Source: Pseudorhodoferax aquiterrae
GTDB taxonomy: Bacteria; Pseudomonadota; Gammaproteobacteria; Burkholderiales; Burkholderiaceae_C
DNA length: 64,000 nt
Reading direction: 5' to 3'
Assembly: GCF_014652235.1 (NCBI RefSeq)
Contig: NZ_BMYK01000014.1
Location: 1 to 64,000, forward strand
In this document: positions 16,995-25,685 of the stretch, one piece after another
Numbering within the stretch: the stretch's first letter is position 1
Layout: every line of letters begins with the position of its first letter
Notes under the pieces: generated by a model
Databases searched by the model: none
Told to the model about the DNA's origin: nothing
The model's input: only the letters and a program-made list of their open reading frames with translations
Program-made: the position numbers and the translations under genes

Positions 16995-17485
16995 AGAAGG
17001 CGCTGCTGATCGTCCACCACAGCATGACCGGCGGCACCGCGCAGCTGGCCCAGGCCGCGCTGCGCGGTGCGCAGAGCGAACCCGGCGTGGCGGCGCGGCT
17101 GCTGCGCGCCGCGCAGGCCGGCCCCGCGGACCTGCTCGGGGCCGATGGCTACCTGTTCGCCACGCCCGAGAACCTGGCCGCCATCGCCGGCCTCATGAAG
17201 GACTTCTTCGACCGCTGCTACTACCCGGTGCTGGACCGCATCCAGGGCCGGCCCTATGCCACGCTCGTCTGCGCCGGCAGCGACGGCAGCAACGCGGCGC
17301 GGCAGATCGCGCGCATCGCCACGGGGTGGCGGCTCCGCGCCGCGGCCGAGCCGTTGATTGTCTGCACCCATGCGCAGACGCCCGCGCAGATCCTCGCGCC
17401 CAAGCAGATCGGCGCAGCCGACTTGCAGCGCGCCGAGGAACTCGGCGCGGGGCTGGCCGCGGGCCTGGCACTGGGCGTGTTCTGA
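16991..17485 (+). CDS. Flavodoxin / NADPH-dependent FMN reductase-like protein
   Basis: This 164-residue protein has a flavodoxin-like fold: LLIVHHSMTGGTAQLA forms the FMN phosphate loop near residue 5, and FATPENLAAIAGLMKDFFDR is near residue 55. It begins at an ATG overlapping the UdgX stop codon, so it is probably translated with the radical SAM pair. Radical SAM enzymes need a one-electron donor, and a flavodoxin-like protein is a reasonable candidate. That role is inference from position only. It could also be a general quinone or FMN reductase. Confidence 0.8.
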   Translation: MKKALLIVHHSMTGGTAQLAQAALRGAQSEPGVAARLLRAAQAGPADLLGADGYLFATPENLAAIAGLMKDFFDRCYYPVLDRIQGRPYATLVCAGSDGSNAARQIARIATGWRLRAAAEPLIVCTHAQTPAQILAPKQIGAADLQRAEELGAGLAAGLALGVF

Positions 17486-17491
17486 CCGTTC

Positions 17492-17714
17492 AGAACGTGT
17501 GAATGAACCGATCGCGCCCACGACGGGGCGCGGCGGGCCGCAGGCGTAGGCGCGGGCCGCAGCCCGGGCTCGTGCCCGGGCAAGGACCGCAACGCCCGCA
17601 TGCGGCCTGGCGCGCCCCGGCCCGAAGGGCGAGGCCCCGAGCGCAACGAACATGATGGAAACGGGTGCTCGTCGGGGGCCTCGCGTGGGTGTGAGCGGTT
17701 CGTTCACACGTTCT
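17492..17714. repeat. Hairpin element with 31-bp inverted ends (MITE-like)
   Basis: The left end (17492-17522) begins AGAACGTGTGAATGAACCG. The right end (17684-17714), reverse complemented, begins AGAACGTGTGAACGAACCG. The two arms agree at 27 of 31 positions. Between them lies GC-rich DNA with an inner perfect hairpin, GCCCGGGC-N4-GCCCGGGC (17562-17581). It fills the space between two convergent genes, and its right edge touches the LysR stop codon. I could not find a target-site duplication. It could be a small transposable element or a two-way transcription barrier. Confidence 0.6.
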
Positions 17715-18625
17715 CAGTCTTCGCCCAGCGCCTGGAACCGGTCCGCCAGGAAATCCACCAGCGCCCGGACCGCCGGCAAGAGCCCATGCCGCGAAGCGAA
17801 CACCGCATGGATGATCTCGCGCCGCGGCGCCCAGCCCGGGATCACGTGGACCAGTTCACCGCGCGCGATCTGCGCGCGCACCATCGTCGAGGGCAGCTGC
17901 ACCACGCCCACACCGGCGATGGCCGCCGAGCGCAATGCCACCATGCCGCGCGTGATGAGCCGCGGCCGGTGGCGCAGCGCCACCTGCGCGCCATCAGGGC
18001 CGACCAAATTCCACACATGCTCGTGCTGCGGCAACCCCAGGTCCATGCTCGGCAGACCCGCCAGGTCGGCCGGTACCGTGGGAACGCCACCGGACAGCAG
18101 CCGCGGGCAGGCCACCAGGCATTGACCGCGCTCTCCCAGCACGCGCATCACGAGCTCGCTGTCCTCGATCGGCGGCGGCCGCACGCGGATGGCCACGTCG
18201 ATGCCCTCTGCCACCACGTCCACGCGGCGGTTGGTCTCCTCCAGATGCAGTTCCACGCGCGGATGGGCGGCGAGGAAGGCCGCCACCATGTCGGCCACGT
18301 GCAGGTCCAGCAGCGCCACCGGGCAGCTCATGCGGACCACGCCGCGCGGCTCCGCATGCGTCAGCGCGATCGCCTCGTCGGCCGCCTCGGCCTCCACCAG
18401 CATGGCCTTGCAATGGCCGTAGTAGGTCTGGCCGGTCTCGGTGACGGCGAAGCGCCGCGTCGAGCGCTGCAGCAGGCGCGTGCCCAGACGCGCCTCGAGC
18501 AGCGCGATGCGCCGGCTGAGCTTGGACTTGGGCATGCCCAGCGCCCGGCCCGCCGGCGCGAAACCGCCGTGGTCCACCACCTGCACGAAGTAATAGAGGT
18601 CGTTCAAATCCTGCATATCGTTCAC
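17714..18625 (-). CDS. LysR-family transcriptional regulator
   Basis: This is a 303-residue regulator with an N-terminal winged helix-turn-helix (YYFVQVVDHGGFAPAGRALGMPKSKLSRRIALLEARLG) and a C-terminal type 2 periplasmic-binding-like effector domain. It resembles the AaeR/DsdC-distant group that acts on aromatic or quinone-linked genes. It is divergent from the pirin gene, its likely target in many relatives. The ATG at 18625 is followed by a second in-frame ATG at 18616, so either could be used. Confidence 0.88.
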   Translation of the reverse strand: MNDMQDLNDLYYFVQVVDHGGFAPAGRALGMPKSKLSRRIALLEARLGTRLLQRSTRRFAVTETGQTYYGHCKAMLVEAEAADEAIALTHAEPRGVVRMSCPVALLDLHVADMVAAFLAAHPRVELHLEETNRRVDVVAEGIDVAIRVRPPPIEDSELVMRVLGERGQCLVACPRLLSGGVPTVPADLAGLPSMDLGLPQHEHVWNLVGPDGAQVALRHRPRLITRGMVALRSAAIAGVGVVQLPSTMVRAQIARGELVHVIPGWAPRREIIHAVFASRHGLLPAVRALVDFLADRFQALGED

Positions 18626-18662
18626 GAAATGGAACGCTGATGGCGAATTTTGGCCACTCCCG

Positions 18663-18680
18663 GGATCGGCGTTCCGATCC
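18663..18680. promoter_or_regulatory. Inverted repeat between LysR and pirin genes
   Basis: The perfect repeat GGATCGG-CGTT-CCGATCC lies in the 106-bp gap between the divergent LysR and pirin genes. A -10-like TATTCT follows at 18681-18686, pointing toward pirin. It is a candidate operator for the LysR protein; binding is not shown. Confidence 0.45.
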
Positions 18681-18731
18681 TATTCTCTGCTCACAGGCTG
18701 GGACCGGTGTCCTGGCAACAAGGAGATGCAC

Positions 18732-19567
18732 ATGAAGAAGATCCTCGGCGTCTACAGCGCCCCCCGTCCGCACTGGGTGGGCGACGGCTTTCCGGTGCGT
18801 TCGCTGTTCGGTTACGACGGCCTGGGCAAGCACCTGAGCCCGTTCCTGCTGCTGGACCATGCGCCGCCCACGCCGTTCGGGCCGGCCGCGCAGCCGCGCG
18901 GCGTCGGCCAATCGTCTACCAGGGCGAGCTGGAGCACCGTGACTCCACGGGTGCCGGCGGCCTGATCGGCCCGGGCGACGTGCAGTGGATGACGGCCGGC
19001 GGTGGCATCCTGCACGAGGAGTTCCACTCGCGCGGCTTCACCGAGCGCGGCGGCACCATCGAGATGGTGCAGCTGTGGGTCAACCTGCCCGCCAAGGACA
19101 AGATGAGCGCGGCGCACTACCAGACCCTGCTCGACGCGCAAATCCCGTCGGTGGCGCTGCCGGTCGGCGCGGGCCGCGTGCGGGTGATCGCTGGCGCCTT
19201 CGACGGGCACCGCGGCCCGGCGCGCACCTTCACGCCCATGGACGTGTGGGACATCCGCATCGCCCAGGGCGCCGTGGCCCGCTTCGACGCCCCGCCGGGC
19301 CACACGCTGGCGCTGGTGGTGCTGCACGGCACCGTGCAGGTCAACGGCGACACCATCGCCCGCGAAGGGCAGCTGGTGCACCTGGACCGCGCCGGCAGCG
19401 CTGTGGCGATCGAAGCCAACGGCGACGCGAGCGTGCTGTGGCTGTCGGGCGAGCCCATCGACGAGCCCATCGTGGGCTACGGCCCGTTCGTGATGAACAG
19501 CGAGGCCGAGATCCACCAGGCCGTGGCCGACTTCAACGCCGGCCGCTTCGGCCGCATGGCGGCCTGA
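18732..19567 (+). pseudogene. Pirin family gene disrupted by a short deletion
   Basis: The first 59 codons (from ATG 18732, preceded by AGGAG) encode a normal pirin start ending in PRGVG. The sequence then jumps, with a frame change at 18909-18911, into IVYQGELEHRDSTGAGG and a normal C-terminal half to 19567. Compared with the family, the block that should read like EHPHRGFETVT is missing, a loss of about 31 bp. It includes two of the metal-binding histidines. The rest of the cupin fold and the second metal site (GGGILHEEFHS) remain. The break is too large for an ordinary sequencing slip. Confidence 0.85.
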
Positions 19568-19625
19568 GCTGCGGCGGCCCGGCGACCGGGCCGACCGCGT
19601 GCATGGCCATGGCGCTGCGCCGAAC

Positions 19626-19958
19626 TCAGCGCGCCGGCACGACATTGGCCCGGCCGTCGCGCGAGGGCACGGGATCGGCCGACGTCGGCGGTGGCGGCGC
19701 GCCTTCGGGCGTGACCACGGTGGCGCGGCCGTCCGGCGTGGCCTGCGGGATCTCCGGCGGCGGTCCCCCGCGCGCGGCATCGCGCCGACGGCCGGCTTCG
19801 CGCACGCAGGCCTCGCGCGCCGGGGCCGACAGCTGGCCGCTGTTGCAGATCGCCAGGTCGCTCTGGTAGATCTGCTCCACGGTGTTCGCCTGGGCCCAGG
19901 CCGATCCCGCACCCGCGAGCGGGCCGAGCAGTGCGGCAATGGCCAGATGCAAGCGCAT
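19626..19958 (-). CDS. Small secreted protein of unknown function
   Basis: This is a 110-residue protein with a clear signal peptide (LHLAIAALLGPLAGAGSAWA). A short conserved-looking core follows, QIYQSDLAICNSGQLSAPAREACVREAGRRRD, with two cysteines that could form a disulfide. The proline-rich tail repeats DGRATVV / DGRANVV. I do not recognise a named family. It lies 65 nt downstream of the HD-GYP gene on the same strand and may be the last gene of that operon. Confidence 0.65.
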   Translation of the reverse strand: MRLHLAIAALLGPLAGAGSAWAQANTVEQIYQSDLAICNSGQLSAPAREACVREAGRRRDAARGGPPPEIPQATPDGRATVVTPEGAPPPPTSADPVPSRDGRANVVPAR

Positions 19959-20023
19959 GGCGTGAGCCTGCGCCGGACTGCCCAGGGCGCGTGTGGGCCG
20001 AGGCCGCGTGGCCGTGTAGTACC

Positions 20024-21319
20024 TCAGACCTCGGTGGGCACACGCGCCGGCAGCTGGTGCTCGTAGAAGCAGCGCACGCGCGAGACCGGCGCCAGGTAGG
20101 CGCGCGCACCCGCAGGCAGCTGCGAGGGCTTGAGGCTGCGGCGGATGCCCTGCTCCGGCGCGGTTTCCAGGTCCAGGATGAGGGCCTGGTCGGGCGGCAC
20201 GGCCGGGTCGTGCACGAGCACGCGCGGCTTGAGCGGGCGCGTGGAGTTGACCGACACCACCAGCGCATAGCGCTCGTTGGCCAGCTGCACCACCGAGCCC
20301 GGCGGGTACACGCCCATCATGCGGATGAACGCGCCCAGCACCTCGGCGTCGAAACAGGCCTTGTGGCGCGCGAAGGTCAGCGCCAGCGCTTCGTGCGGAG
20401 TCAGGGCCTGCGCCATGGACGGGGGATTGCACAGGCGGTCGTAGCGGTTGACCAGCGCCAGCACCTTGCCGCCCGTGCTCATGTCGGCCCCCTGCAGGCC
20501 GGCAGGAAAGCCGCTGCCATCGGCCATTTCGTGGTGCTGGGCGATGGCCTGCAGCGCCCAGGCCGACAGGCCCATGCGCCGGCCGGTCTGCACGCTTTCG
20601 CGCACATGGCTGCGGTAGACGGCCAGGTCTTCGGCCTGGTAGCGCTCGTCGCGCATGCGCAGATGCGCGGGCAGCTGCTGCTTGCCCAGGTCGTGCAGCA
20701 GCGCCGCGATGCCCAGCTCGGCCAGGCCGTGCGCGGGCAGGCCCAGGGCCCGGCCCAGCAGCAGGGCCAGCACCATGGTGTTGGCCGGGTGCGTGGCCTG
20801 GCTCTCGCCCGCGCCCTCGGACAGCAGGCGGATGGTGGCCTCGCCCTCGACGAGGATCTCGGCCACGCAGCGCGCCACCAGGGCTTCGCACTGCTCGCGC
20901 ATGGCGACGGGCCGCGCCGGCGTCTCCTCGACCACGCGCTGGTACAGGCGCACCACTTCGCCGAAGCGCTGTTCGCAGTGCTGCAGGCTGGCCTGCTGGG
21001 CTGCGAGCTGCTGCTGGCGCTGCGTCTGCAGCGCCCTGGCTTCCGCCTGCAACCGGTGCTGCGCGGCCTCGTCGGCGTGCACCTCGCCGCTGCCGGAGAC
21101 CGCGCCGAAGTCCGACGGGGGCTCCTCCGGATCGCTGCGGTCGGGAAAGTAGCGCACCTGCGTCAGGCCCAGGGCGCGGATGGTGCGGATCTGGTCGCTC
21201 GAGGTGATCTTGAAGCTGCCGCGCGGGAACGGATGGTCCATCCAGCCGAGGTCGAGCTGGATGAACAGGCCTCGCCGGAGTTGACCGACATCGATCAACT
21301 GCGAGCTCTTGTCATCCAT
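20024..21319 (-). CDS. HD-GYP domain protein (cyclic di-GMP phosphodiesterase type)
   Basis: This 431-residue cytoplasmic protein has an N-terminal DUF3391-like region, a glutamine-rich coiled coil near residues 85-125, then an HD-GYP domain. The metal site is HDLGK near residue 220. The GYP signature is present as HHEMADGSGFPAGL, with F in place of Y. The family hydrolyses cyclic di-GMP. It lies 32 nt downstream of the chemoreceptor gene, which links it to sensing or motility. The start codon is the ATG at 21319. Confidence 0.88.
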   Translation of the reverse strand: MDDKSSQLIDVGQLRRGLFIQLDLGWMDHPFPRGSFKITSSDQIRTIRALGLTQVRYFPDRSDPEEPPSDFGAVSGSGEVHADEAAQHRLQAEARALQTQRQQQLAAQQASLQHCEQRFGEVVRLYQRVVEETPARPVAMREQCEALVARCVAEILVEGEATIRLLSEGAGESQATHPANTMVLALLLGRALGLPAHGLAELGIAALLHDLGKQQLPAHLRMRDERYQAEDLAVYRSHVRESVQTGRRMGLSAWALQAIAQHHEMADGSGFPAGLQGADMSTGGKVLALVNRYDRLCNPPSMAQALTPHEALALTFARHKACFDAEVLGAFIRMMGVYPPGSVVQLANERYALVVSVNSTRPLKPRVLVHDPAVPPDQALILDLETAPEQGIRRSLKPSQLPAGARAYLAPVSRVRCFYEHQLPARVPTEV

Positions 21320-21351
21320 GGCGAAACGTCGCGCGGCCTGGCATCGGAACA

Positions 21352-22929
21352 TTATGTCGTCACCATGGCATAGCGCGGCACCGTCTGCGCGACCTGCGCC
21401 ACCGGCACCGCGACCGCGCCGAGCCGGAAGCGCTCGACCGCATGCTGCAGGTCGCCGGCCTGCGACTCCATGCTGCCGGCGGCCGCCGCGGCCTGCTCCA
21501 CGAGGGCCGCGTTCTGCTGCGTCATCTGGTCCAGCTGCACGATGGACTGGTTCACGTCGGCGATGCCCTGGCTCTGCTCGCTGGATGCCGCCGTGACCTC
21601 GCCGATGATGTCGGACACGCGCTGCACGCTGGCCACGATCTCGTCCATGGTGGCGCCGGCGTCCTTGACCAGCGCAGCGCCCGAGCCCACGCGCGCCACG
21701 TTGGCGCCGATCAGCGCCTTGATCTCGCGCGCCGCCTCGGCGCTGCGCTGCGCCAGCGAGCGCACCTCGCTGGCCACCACCGCGAAGCCGCGGCCCTGCT
21801 CGCCCGCGCGCGCCGCCTCCACGGCCGCGTTCAGCGCCAGGATGTTGGTCTGGAAGGCGATGGAATCGATCACGCCGATGATGTCGCCGATCTTGCGCGA
21901 GCTGGCGCTGATCTCCTCCATCGTGCTGACCACCTGGCCCACCAGCGCGCCGCCCTTTTGCGCCACGCTGGCGGCCGAGCTGGCCAGCTGGTTGGCCTGG
22001 CGTGCCGCATCGGCGCTCTGGCGCACGGTCTCGGTCAGCTGCTGCATGTGGGCGGAGGTCTGCTCCAGCGAGCCGGCCTGGCGCTCGGTGCGCTCGGACA
22101 GGTTCTGGTTGCCTGCGGCGATCTCGCGCGAGGCGCTGGTCATCGCGTCGGTGCCGCCCCGGACATGGGCCACGATGGCAGCCAGGCCCTGCGCCATGTC
22201 GCGCACCGCCGCCAGCAGGCTGCCCTCGGCGCCGGGCGCCACGTCGATGGACTGCGACAGGTCGCCCTCGGCCATCTGGCGCATGACGTCGCGCGCATAC
22301 TGCGGCTCGCCGCCCAGCTGGCGCCAGATGTTGGCGATCAGCAGCCACGAGCCCAGGGCCAGCACGGCCACCACGACCAGGCCGCTGGCCACGGTGGCCA
22401 GCACGCCCGAGCGCACGCCGGCCTCGGCGCCCGCCAGGTCGGTGTCGAAGCTGGCACGCGCCTCGCTGCGCATCTGCTCCAGCCCCGTCTCCAGCCGCTT
22501 GAGCGCTGCCTGCATGCGCGGGATGGCGCCAGCCTGGTCGCCCTGCCGGATGCCCAGGAACAGCTCGGCGGTCTGCACGGCCGCGGCATGGTAGGCCTCG
22601 AAGTCCCGCTCCAGCTGCGCGCCGGTTTCGGCCTTGCCGGCGATGGCCTTGATGCGCTCCAGCGTCTTGCGCATGGCCGCGGCACGCTCGGCGGCCTCCT
22701 CGAGCCGCTTCTTCTCGCCCTCGGCCACCGCGCTCTGCACCGTGTTGCCCAGTCCTTCGAGCTGGCTGGCGAAACGGTTGGCGGCGTCCAGGTAGGGGTA
22801 GGACACCGTGCCCACATGGTCGATCGCCCCTTGCGTGCGCGTGGCGAAGAACAGCACCACCGCGATGCCCAGTCCGAACAGCAGCGCCGCCATGACGGGC
22901 AACAGCGCGATGCGGGTCTTCAGATGCAT
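21352..22929 (-). CDS. Methyl-accepting chemotaxis protein
   Basis: This is a 525-residue chemoreceptor. The first membrane helix is at about residues 8-30, followed by a four-helix-bundle periplasmic domain of about 160 residues. A second helix ([22 protein letters not shown]) and a HAMP domain follow. The long cytoplasmic coiled coil has the conserved tip [21 protein letters not shown]. No C-terminal CheR-binding pentapeptide is seen (it ends RYAMVTT). It is 30 nt from the small binding-protein gene, so the ligand may be bound to that protein or enter through the nearby porin. Confidence 0.93.
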   Translation of the reverse strand: MHLKTRIALLPVMAALLFGLGIAVVLFFATRTQGAIDHVGTVSYPYLDAANRFASQLEGLGNTVQSAVAEGEKKRLEEAAERAAAMRKTLERIKAIAGKAETGAQLERDFEAYHAAAVQTAELFLGIRQGDQAGAIPRMQAALKRLETGLEQMRSEARASFDTDLAGAEAGVRSGVLATVASGLVVVAVLALGSWLLIANIWRQLGGEPQYARDVMRQMAEGDLSQSIDVAPGAEGSLLAAVRDMAQGLAAIVAHVRGGTDAMTSASREIAAGNQNLSERTERQAGSLEQTSAHMQQLTETVRQSADAARQANQLASSAASVAQKGGALVGQVVSTMEEISASSRKIGDIIGVIDSIAFQTNILALNAAVEAARAGEQGRGFAVVASEVRSLAQRSAEAAREIKALIGANVARVGSGAALVKDAGATMDEIVASVQRVSDIIGEVTAASSEQSQGIADVNQSIVQLDQMTQQNAALVEQAAAAAGSMESQAGDLQHAVERFRLGAVAVPVAQVAQTVPRYAMVTT

Positions 22930-22959
22930 GCCATCCTCCAGCGCGGCCGGCCAGGACCG

Positions 22960-23385
22960 TCAATCCACGTTCAACACCACCTTCACCGACCCGTCGACGG
23001 CCGATTTCTCGATGTAGCCGATGGCGTCCGGATTGGCCGCCACGAAGCTCTTCACCTCGGCCGCGCTGGCCAGTTCCTTGGGCGGCGTGGCCTTGCCCGA
23101 GAACACCAGCCGCGACCAGCCCGCCTTGACCTGGGCCGAGGACTTGCCCGTGACCTTGCTGTAGAACTGCTCGCGCACGGCGGCGCTCTCGGGCAGGTCG
23201 GCCGCAGCAGCGGCCGCGCCGCTGGGCAGCTGGTTGCTCTTGCCCAGGAAGATGCCGGCCACCTGCTCGGCCGTCATGGCCGCCGTGCCGCTCTTGGCGC
23301 CGACCACCACGGCCACCTGGGCGGATGCCGCGCCGGCCACGGCCGACAGGGCGGCCAGCAGGGCGAGGATTCTGGTGCTCGTCAT
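22960..23385 (-). CDS. Small periplasmic phosphate-binding-like protein
   Basis: This 141-residue protein has a signal peptide (ILALLAALSAVAGAASA) and a single lobe of a PstS-like type 2 binding fold. Visible parts are MTAEQVAGIFLGKSNQLPSG, REQFYSKVTG and VKSFVAANPDAIGYIEKS. Full phosphate-binding proteins are more than twice as long, so this is a mini version whose ligand is unknown. It lies 12 nt after the porin gene and 30 nt before the chemoreceptor gene. A role as a sensory adaptor is a possibility, not shown. Confidence 0.75.
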   Translation of the reverse strand: MTSTRILALLAALSAVAGAASAQVAVVVGAKSGTAAMTAEQVAGIFLGKSNQLPSGAAAAAADLPESAAVREQFYSKVTGKSSAQVKAGWSRLVFSGKATPPKELASAAEVKSFVAANPDAIGYIEKSAVDGSVKVVLNVD

Positions 23386-23397
23386 GCTGCGTCCTCC

Positions 23398-24606
23398 TCA
23401 GAACACGAAGTCCACGGCCAGGCTGTAGACGTGGACGCGCTTGTTCCAGAAGCCCGCGTCGGCGTCGTAGAACTGACCGGCACCCGTGGTCTTGATGCGG
23501 TCGAACTGCGCCTTCACGGCCAGGTTGCGCATCGCATCCCAGCGCACGCCCACCGCAATGGTCTTTTGCGGCGTGCTCTGGGCCGCCGTCGCGCCATCGA
23601 CATAGACCCGCAGCGGCGCCTGCATGCCGGGCAGCACCACCGAGGCCGGGATGGTGTTGTCGACGTTGCTGTCGTCGGTCTTCAAGCGCGACAGCGTGGC
23701 ATAGGGCGTGAACTTGCCGACGCGGTAGCCCACCGTCGTGTACCAGCCCGTGGTGTCGGGAATGAAGGTCTTGGTCTTGCGCATGGTGTACTCGGCCAGC
23801 ACGATCCAGTTGCCCTGGTCGTACGTCAGCCCCACGCCGCTGAAGCTGGCCCGCTTGTCGTTCGGATCGAGCTGGTCGCCGACCCCGGCGAAGGGCGTGC
23901 GGCGCAGCACCCCGACCAGGTCGTTGAGCGCGCCCGAGTGCACGGTCAGCTTGCCCGTCGCATGGCCCAGCCGCAGGCTCAGGCCGTCCAGCAGCTCGAT
24001 GCTCGCGTTGACGCCGACCAGCGCATCGATCTCGACCTTGGTGTGCTCCACATGCGAGGAGCTCCTGCCGCCGAAGACCTGCAAGCCCAGCGCCTTGCCG
24101 GCCACGCTGGTCTGCCAGCTCAGGTCGGCACCGTCGAAGTGGCTCACCGGCACCTGGCCGTAGACGTCGATGGGCGGGCGCAGCCAGGTGTTGGCATAGC
24201 CCACGTCGCGGAAGTCCGATACGGCGAAGAACGGCCCGCCCATGCGGCCCGCGCGCAGCGCCAGGCCGGGCGTGGCCTGCCATTTGGCGAAGGCCCATTC
24301 GACCTGCGGCGTGAACTTGCCTTTGCCGTCCTGCTTGCTGAGCACCTGCAGCGTGGCCGAGAACTGGCGGTTGAACTTGGCGCCGAGCTGCAGGCCGAGC
24401 TTGCTGTCGACTTCGCCGCTCCAGGATTTGTCGGCGCCGCGGACCTGGCCGGGCACCACGTACTCGGCGCCATCCTGGTTGGTGCCGACCACGCCCAGGG
24501 TGCCGAAGCCGGACACGCTGAAGACGGATTCGGACTGCGCCTGGGCCTGGGCGCTGCTGGCCAGGCCCGCGAGTGCGGCGGCGGCCATCCGAAGCTGAAA
24601 TCTCAT
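23398..24606 (-). CDS. Outer-membrane porin
   Basis: This is a 402-residue protein with a signal peptide ending AQAQAQ and alternating beta-strand patterns throughout. It ends in YSLAVDFVF with the terminal phenylalanine needed for insertion by the BAM complex. Segments such as VDSKLGLQLGAKFNRQFSATLQVL fit the betaproteobacterial porin family. AGGAG lies 6-7 nt before the ATG. It is the first gene of the porin, binding protein, chemoreceptor and HD-GYP group. The transported solute is unknown. Confidence 0.85.
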   Translation of the reverse strand: MRFQLRMAAAALAGLASSAQAQAQSESVFSVSGFGTLGVVGTNQDGAEYVVPGQVRGADKSWSGEVDSKLGLQLGAKFNRQFSATLQVLSKQDGKGKFTPQVEWAFAKWQATPGLALRAGRMGGPFFAVSDFRDVGYANTWLRPPIDVYGQVPVSHFDGADLSWQTSVAGKALGLQVFGGRSSSHVEHTKVEIDALVGVNASIELLDGLSLRLGHATGKLTVHSGALNDLVGVLRRTPFAGVGDQLDPNDKRASFSGVGLTYDQGNWIVLAEYTMRKTKTFIPDTTGWYTTVGYRVGKFTPYATLSRLKTDDSNVDNTIPASVVLPGMQAPLRVYVDGATAAQSTPQKTIAVGVRWDAMRNLAVKAQFDRIKTTGAGQFYDADAGFWNKRVHVYSLAVDFVF

Positions 24607-24967
24607 GGCGAACTCCTTCGATGAACAGGGCGCTGCACGGCCTGCACGCGCCTGTGCAGGCAGCACCGGGAGCGGCGGCCGGCACCCGGTGGGCACCGCT
24701 GCGGCCTTGCGGCCGTCCCCTGCTCCCCGCGGATGGACCGACCGGCACGTTCGATGGAAAGCAGCAGGTGGTTTGTCTTCCGTTCGTTCAATCTCCTTTC
24801 GTGCATGCATACTAGAAGGAGAGATCGAACCGCAGACACGCATCCAGAGGCCGGCTGTCGCCTCCCGCATGCCGGTCGTAGACAAAACACGGCCGTCCCA
24901 TACGCGGGACACGGTGCAGGCGGCGTGGTGAAGGTGCTGGTGAAGGAAGGGCTGGACGCCGGCCGCC
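24607..24967. other. Gene-free gap upstream of the porin gene
   Basis: This 361-base gap lies between the porin start and the end of the next gene. On the minus strand it holds the porin leader, the Shine-Dalgarno AGGAG beside the ATG, and a second, unused-looking AGGAGA near 24794. It also has a -10-like TAGTAT (24809-24814) without a convincing -35. A short minus-strand frame (about 67 codons, beginning near 24810) has no family resemblance, and I do not call it a gene. Confidence 0.5.
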
Positions 24968-25678
24968 TCAGCGCGGCAGGCACCAGGGCGCCTGTGCGTG
25001 CACGAGCCCGTGCCACAGCGCCCAGGAGGAACTGCCCAGCAGGGCCAGGCCAGCCAGGCGCGTGCCCCATGCGGACCACGCCTCGGGGCGGCCGGCCAGC
25101 ATGCCGCGCGGCCCGCCGGCCAGGACCGGAAGGCGCAGCACCAGCCAGGGCGCGGCCCACAGCGACAGCGCCGAGCCGGCTGCGAAGGCCAGCATGGCGC
25201 CGGCGCCCCGGGCCGCGTCGCCGGCGAGCGCGGCTGTCAGCAGCGCCGCCTGCAGCAGGCCGCAGGGCATCAAGGCCCAGGCCAGGCCCACCACGAAACT
25301 GCCGCCGCGCCGTGGCACCAGCGTGCGCACGCGCTGCCACAGCGCCCGGCCGTGGCGCTCCAGCCAGGCCGGCTGGCGCGCCTGCAGCAACAGCACCAGA
25401 CCCAGGGCGATCGCGGCCAGGTGCACGAAGCTCCAGAGCGGCCGCAGGGCCACGCTGGCGCCGCCCAGCCAGCCCAGGCCTTGCATGGACCAGGCGGCCA
25501 GCGCACCCATGGCCGCGTAGCCGGTGGCCCGCCCGGCGTGGAATTGCGCCAGCGCGCGGCCGCCCTGCGGCCCGGCGGCGCGGCCGATGCCGGCGCAGGC
25601 TGCGCCGCACATCAGCGCGCAGTGCGGGCCGCCGGCCAGACCCATCAGCAGCGCGGTCATGCCCAGCGCGGTGGCCAT
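24968..25678 (-). CDS. TauE/SafE-type membrane protein of the cbb3 oxidase neighbourhood
   Basis: This 236-residue inner-membrane protein has about six helices and the paired motifs GGPHCALMCGAACAG near residue 16 and MPCGLLQAALL near residue 137. These motifs mark the DsbD-like/UreH-like branch of the sulfite exporter superfamily. Genes of this kind often sit beside cbb3 oxidase assembly genes and are suspected in copper or redox handling. The cysteine pairs would suit metal or thiol chemistry. It starts 7 nt after the hemN stop and is likely co-transcribed with hemN. Confidence 0.8.
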   Translation of the reverse strand: MATALGMTALLMGLAGGPHCALMCGAACAGIGRAAGPQGGRALAQFHAGRATGYAAMGALAAWSMQGLGWLGGASVALRPLWSFVHLAAIALGLVLLLQARQPAWLERHGRALWQRVRTLVPRRGGSFVVGLAWALMPCGLLQAALLTAALAGDAARGAGAMLAFAAGSALSLWAAPWLVLRLPVLAGGPRGMLAGRPEAWSAWGTRLAGLALLGSSSWALWHGLVHAQAPWCLPR

Positions 25679-25685
25679 GCGCAGC

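Noticed and set aside
18732-19567. Programmed frameshift in the pirin gene
   Set aside because: No slippery site is present, and a conserved block is physically missing, so a deletion explains it better.
20024-24748. A single 1574-codon minus-strand frame across the porin to HD-GYP genes
   Set aside because: Its C-terminal part is the real HD-GYP protein, but the rest is out of frame with the porin, binding protein and chemoreceptor, which are well recognised.
24607-24812. Small minus-strand frame before the porin gene
   Set aside because: Arginine-rich, no family, ends against the porin start; typical of chance frames.
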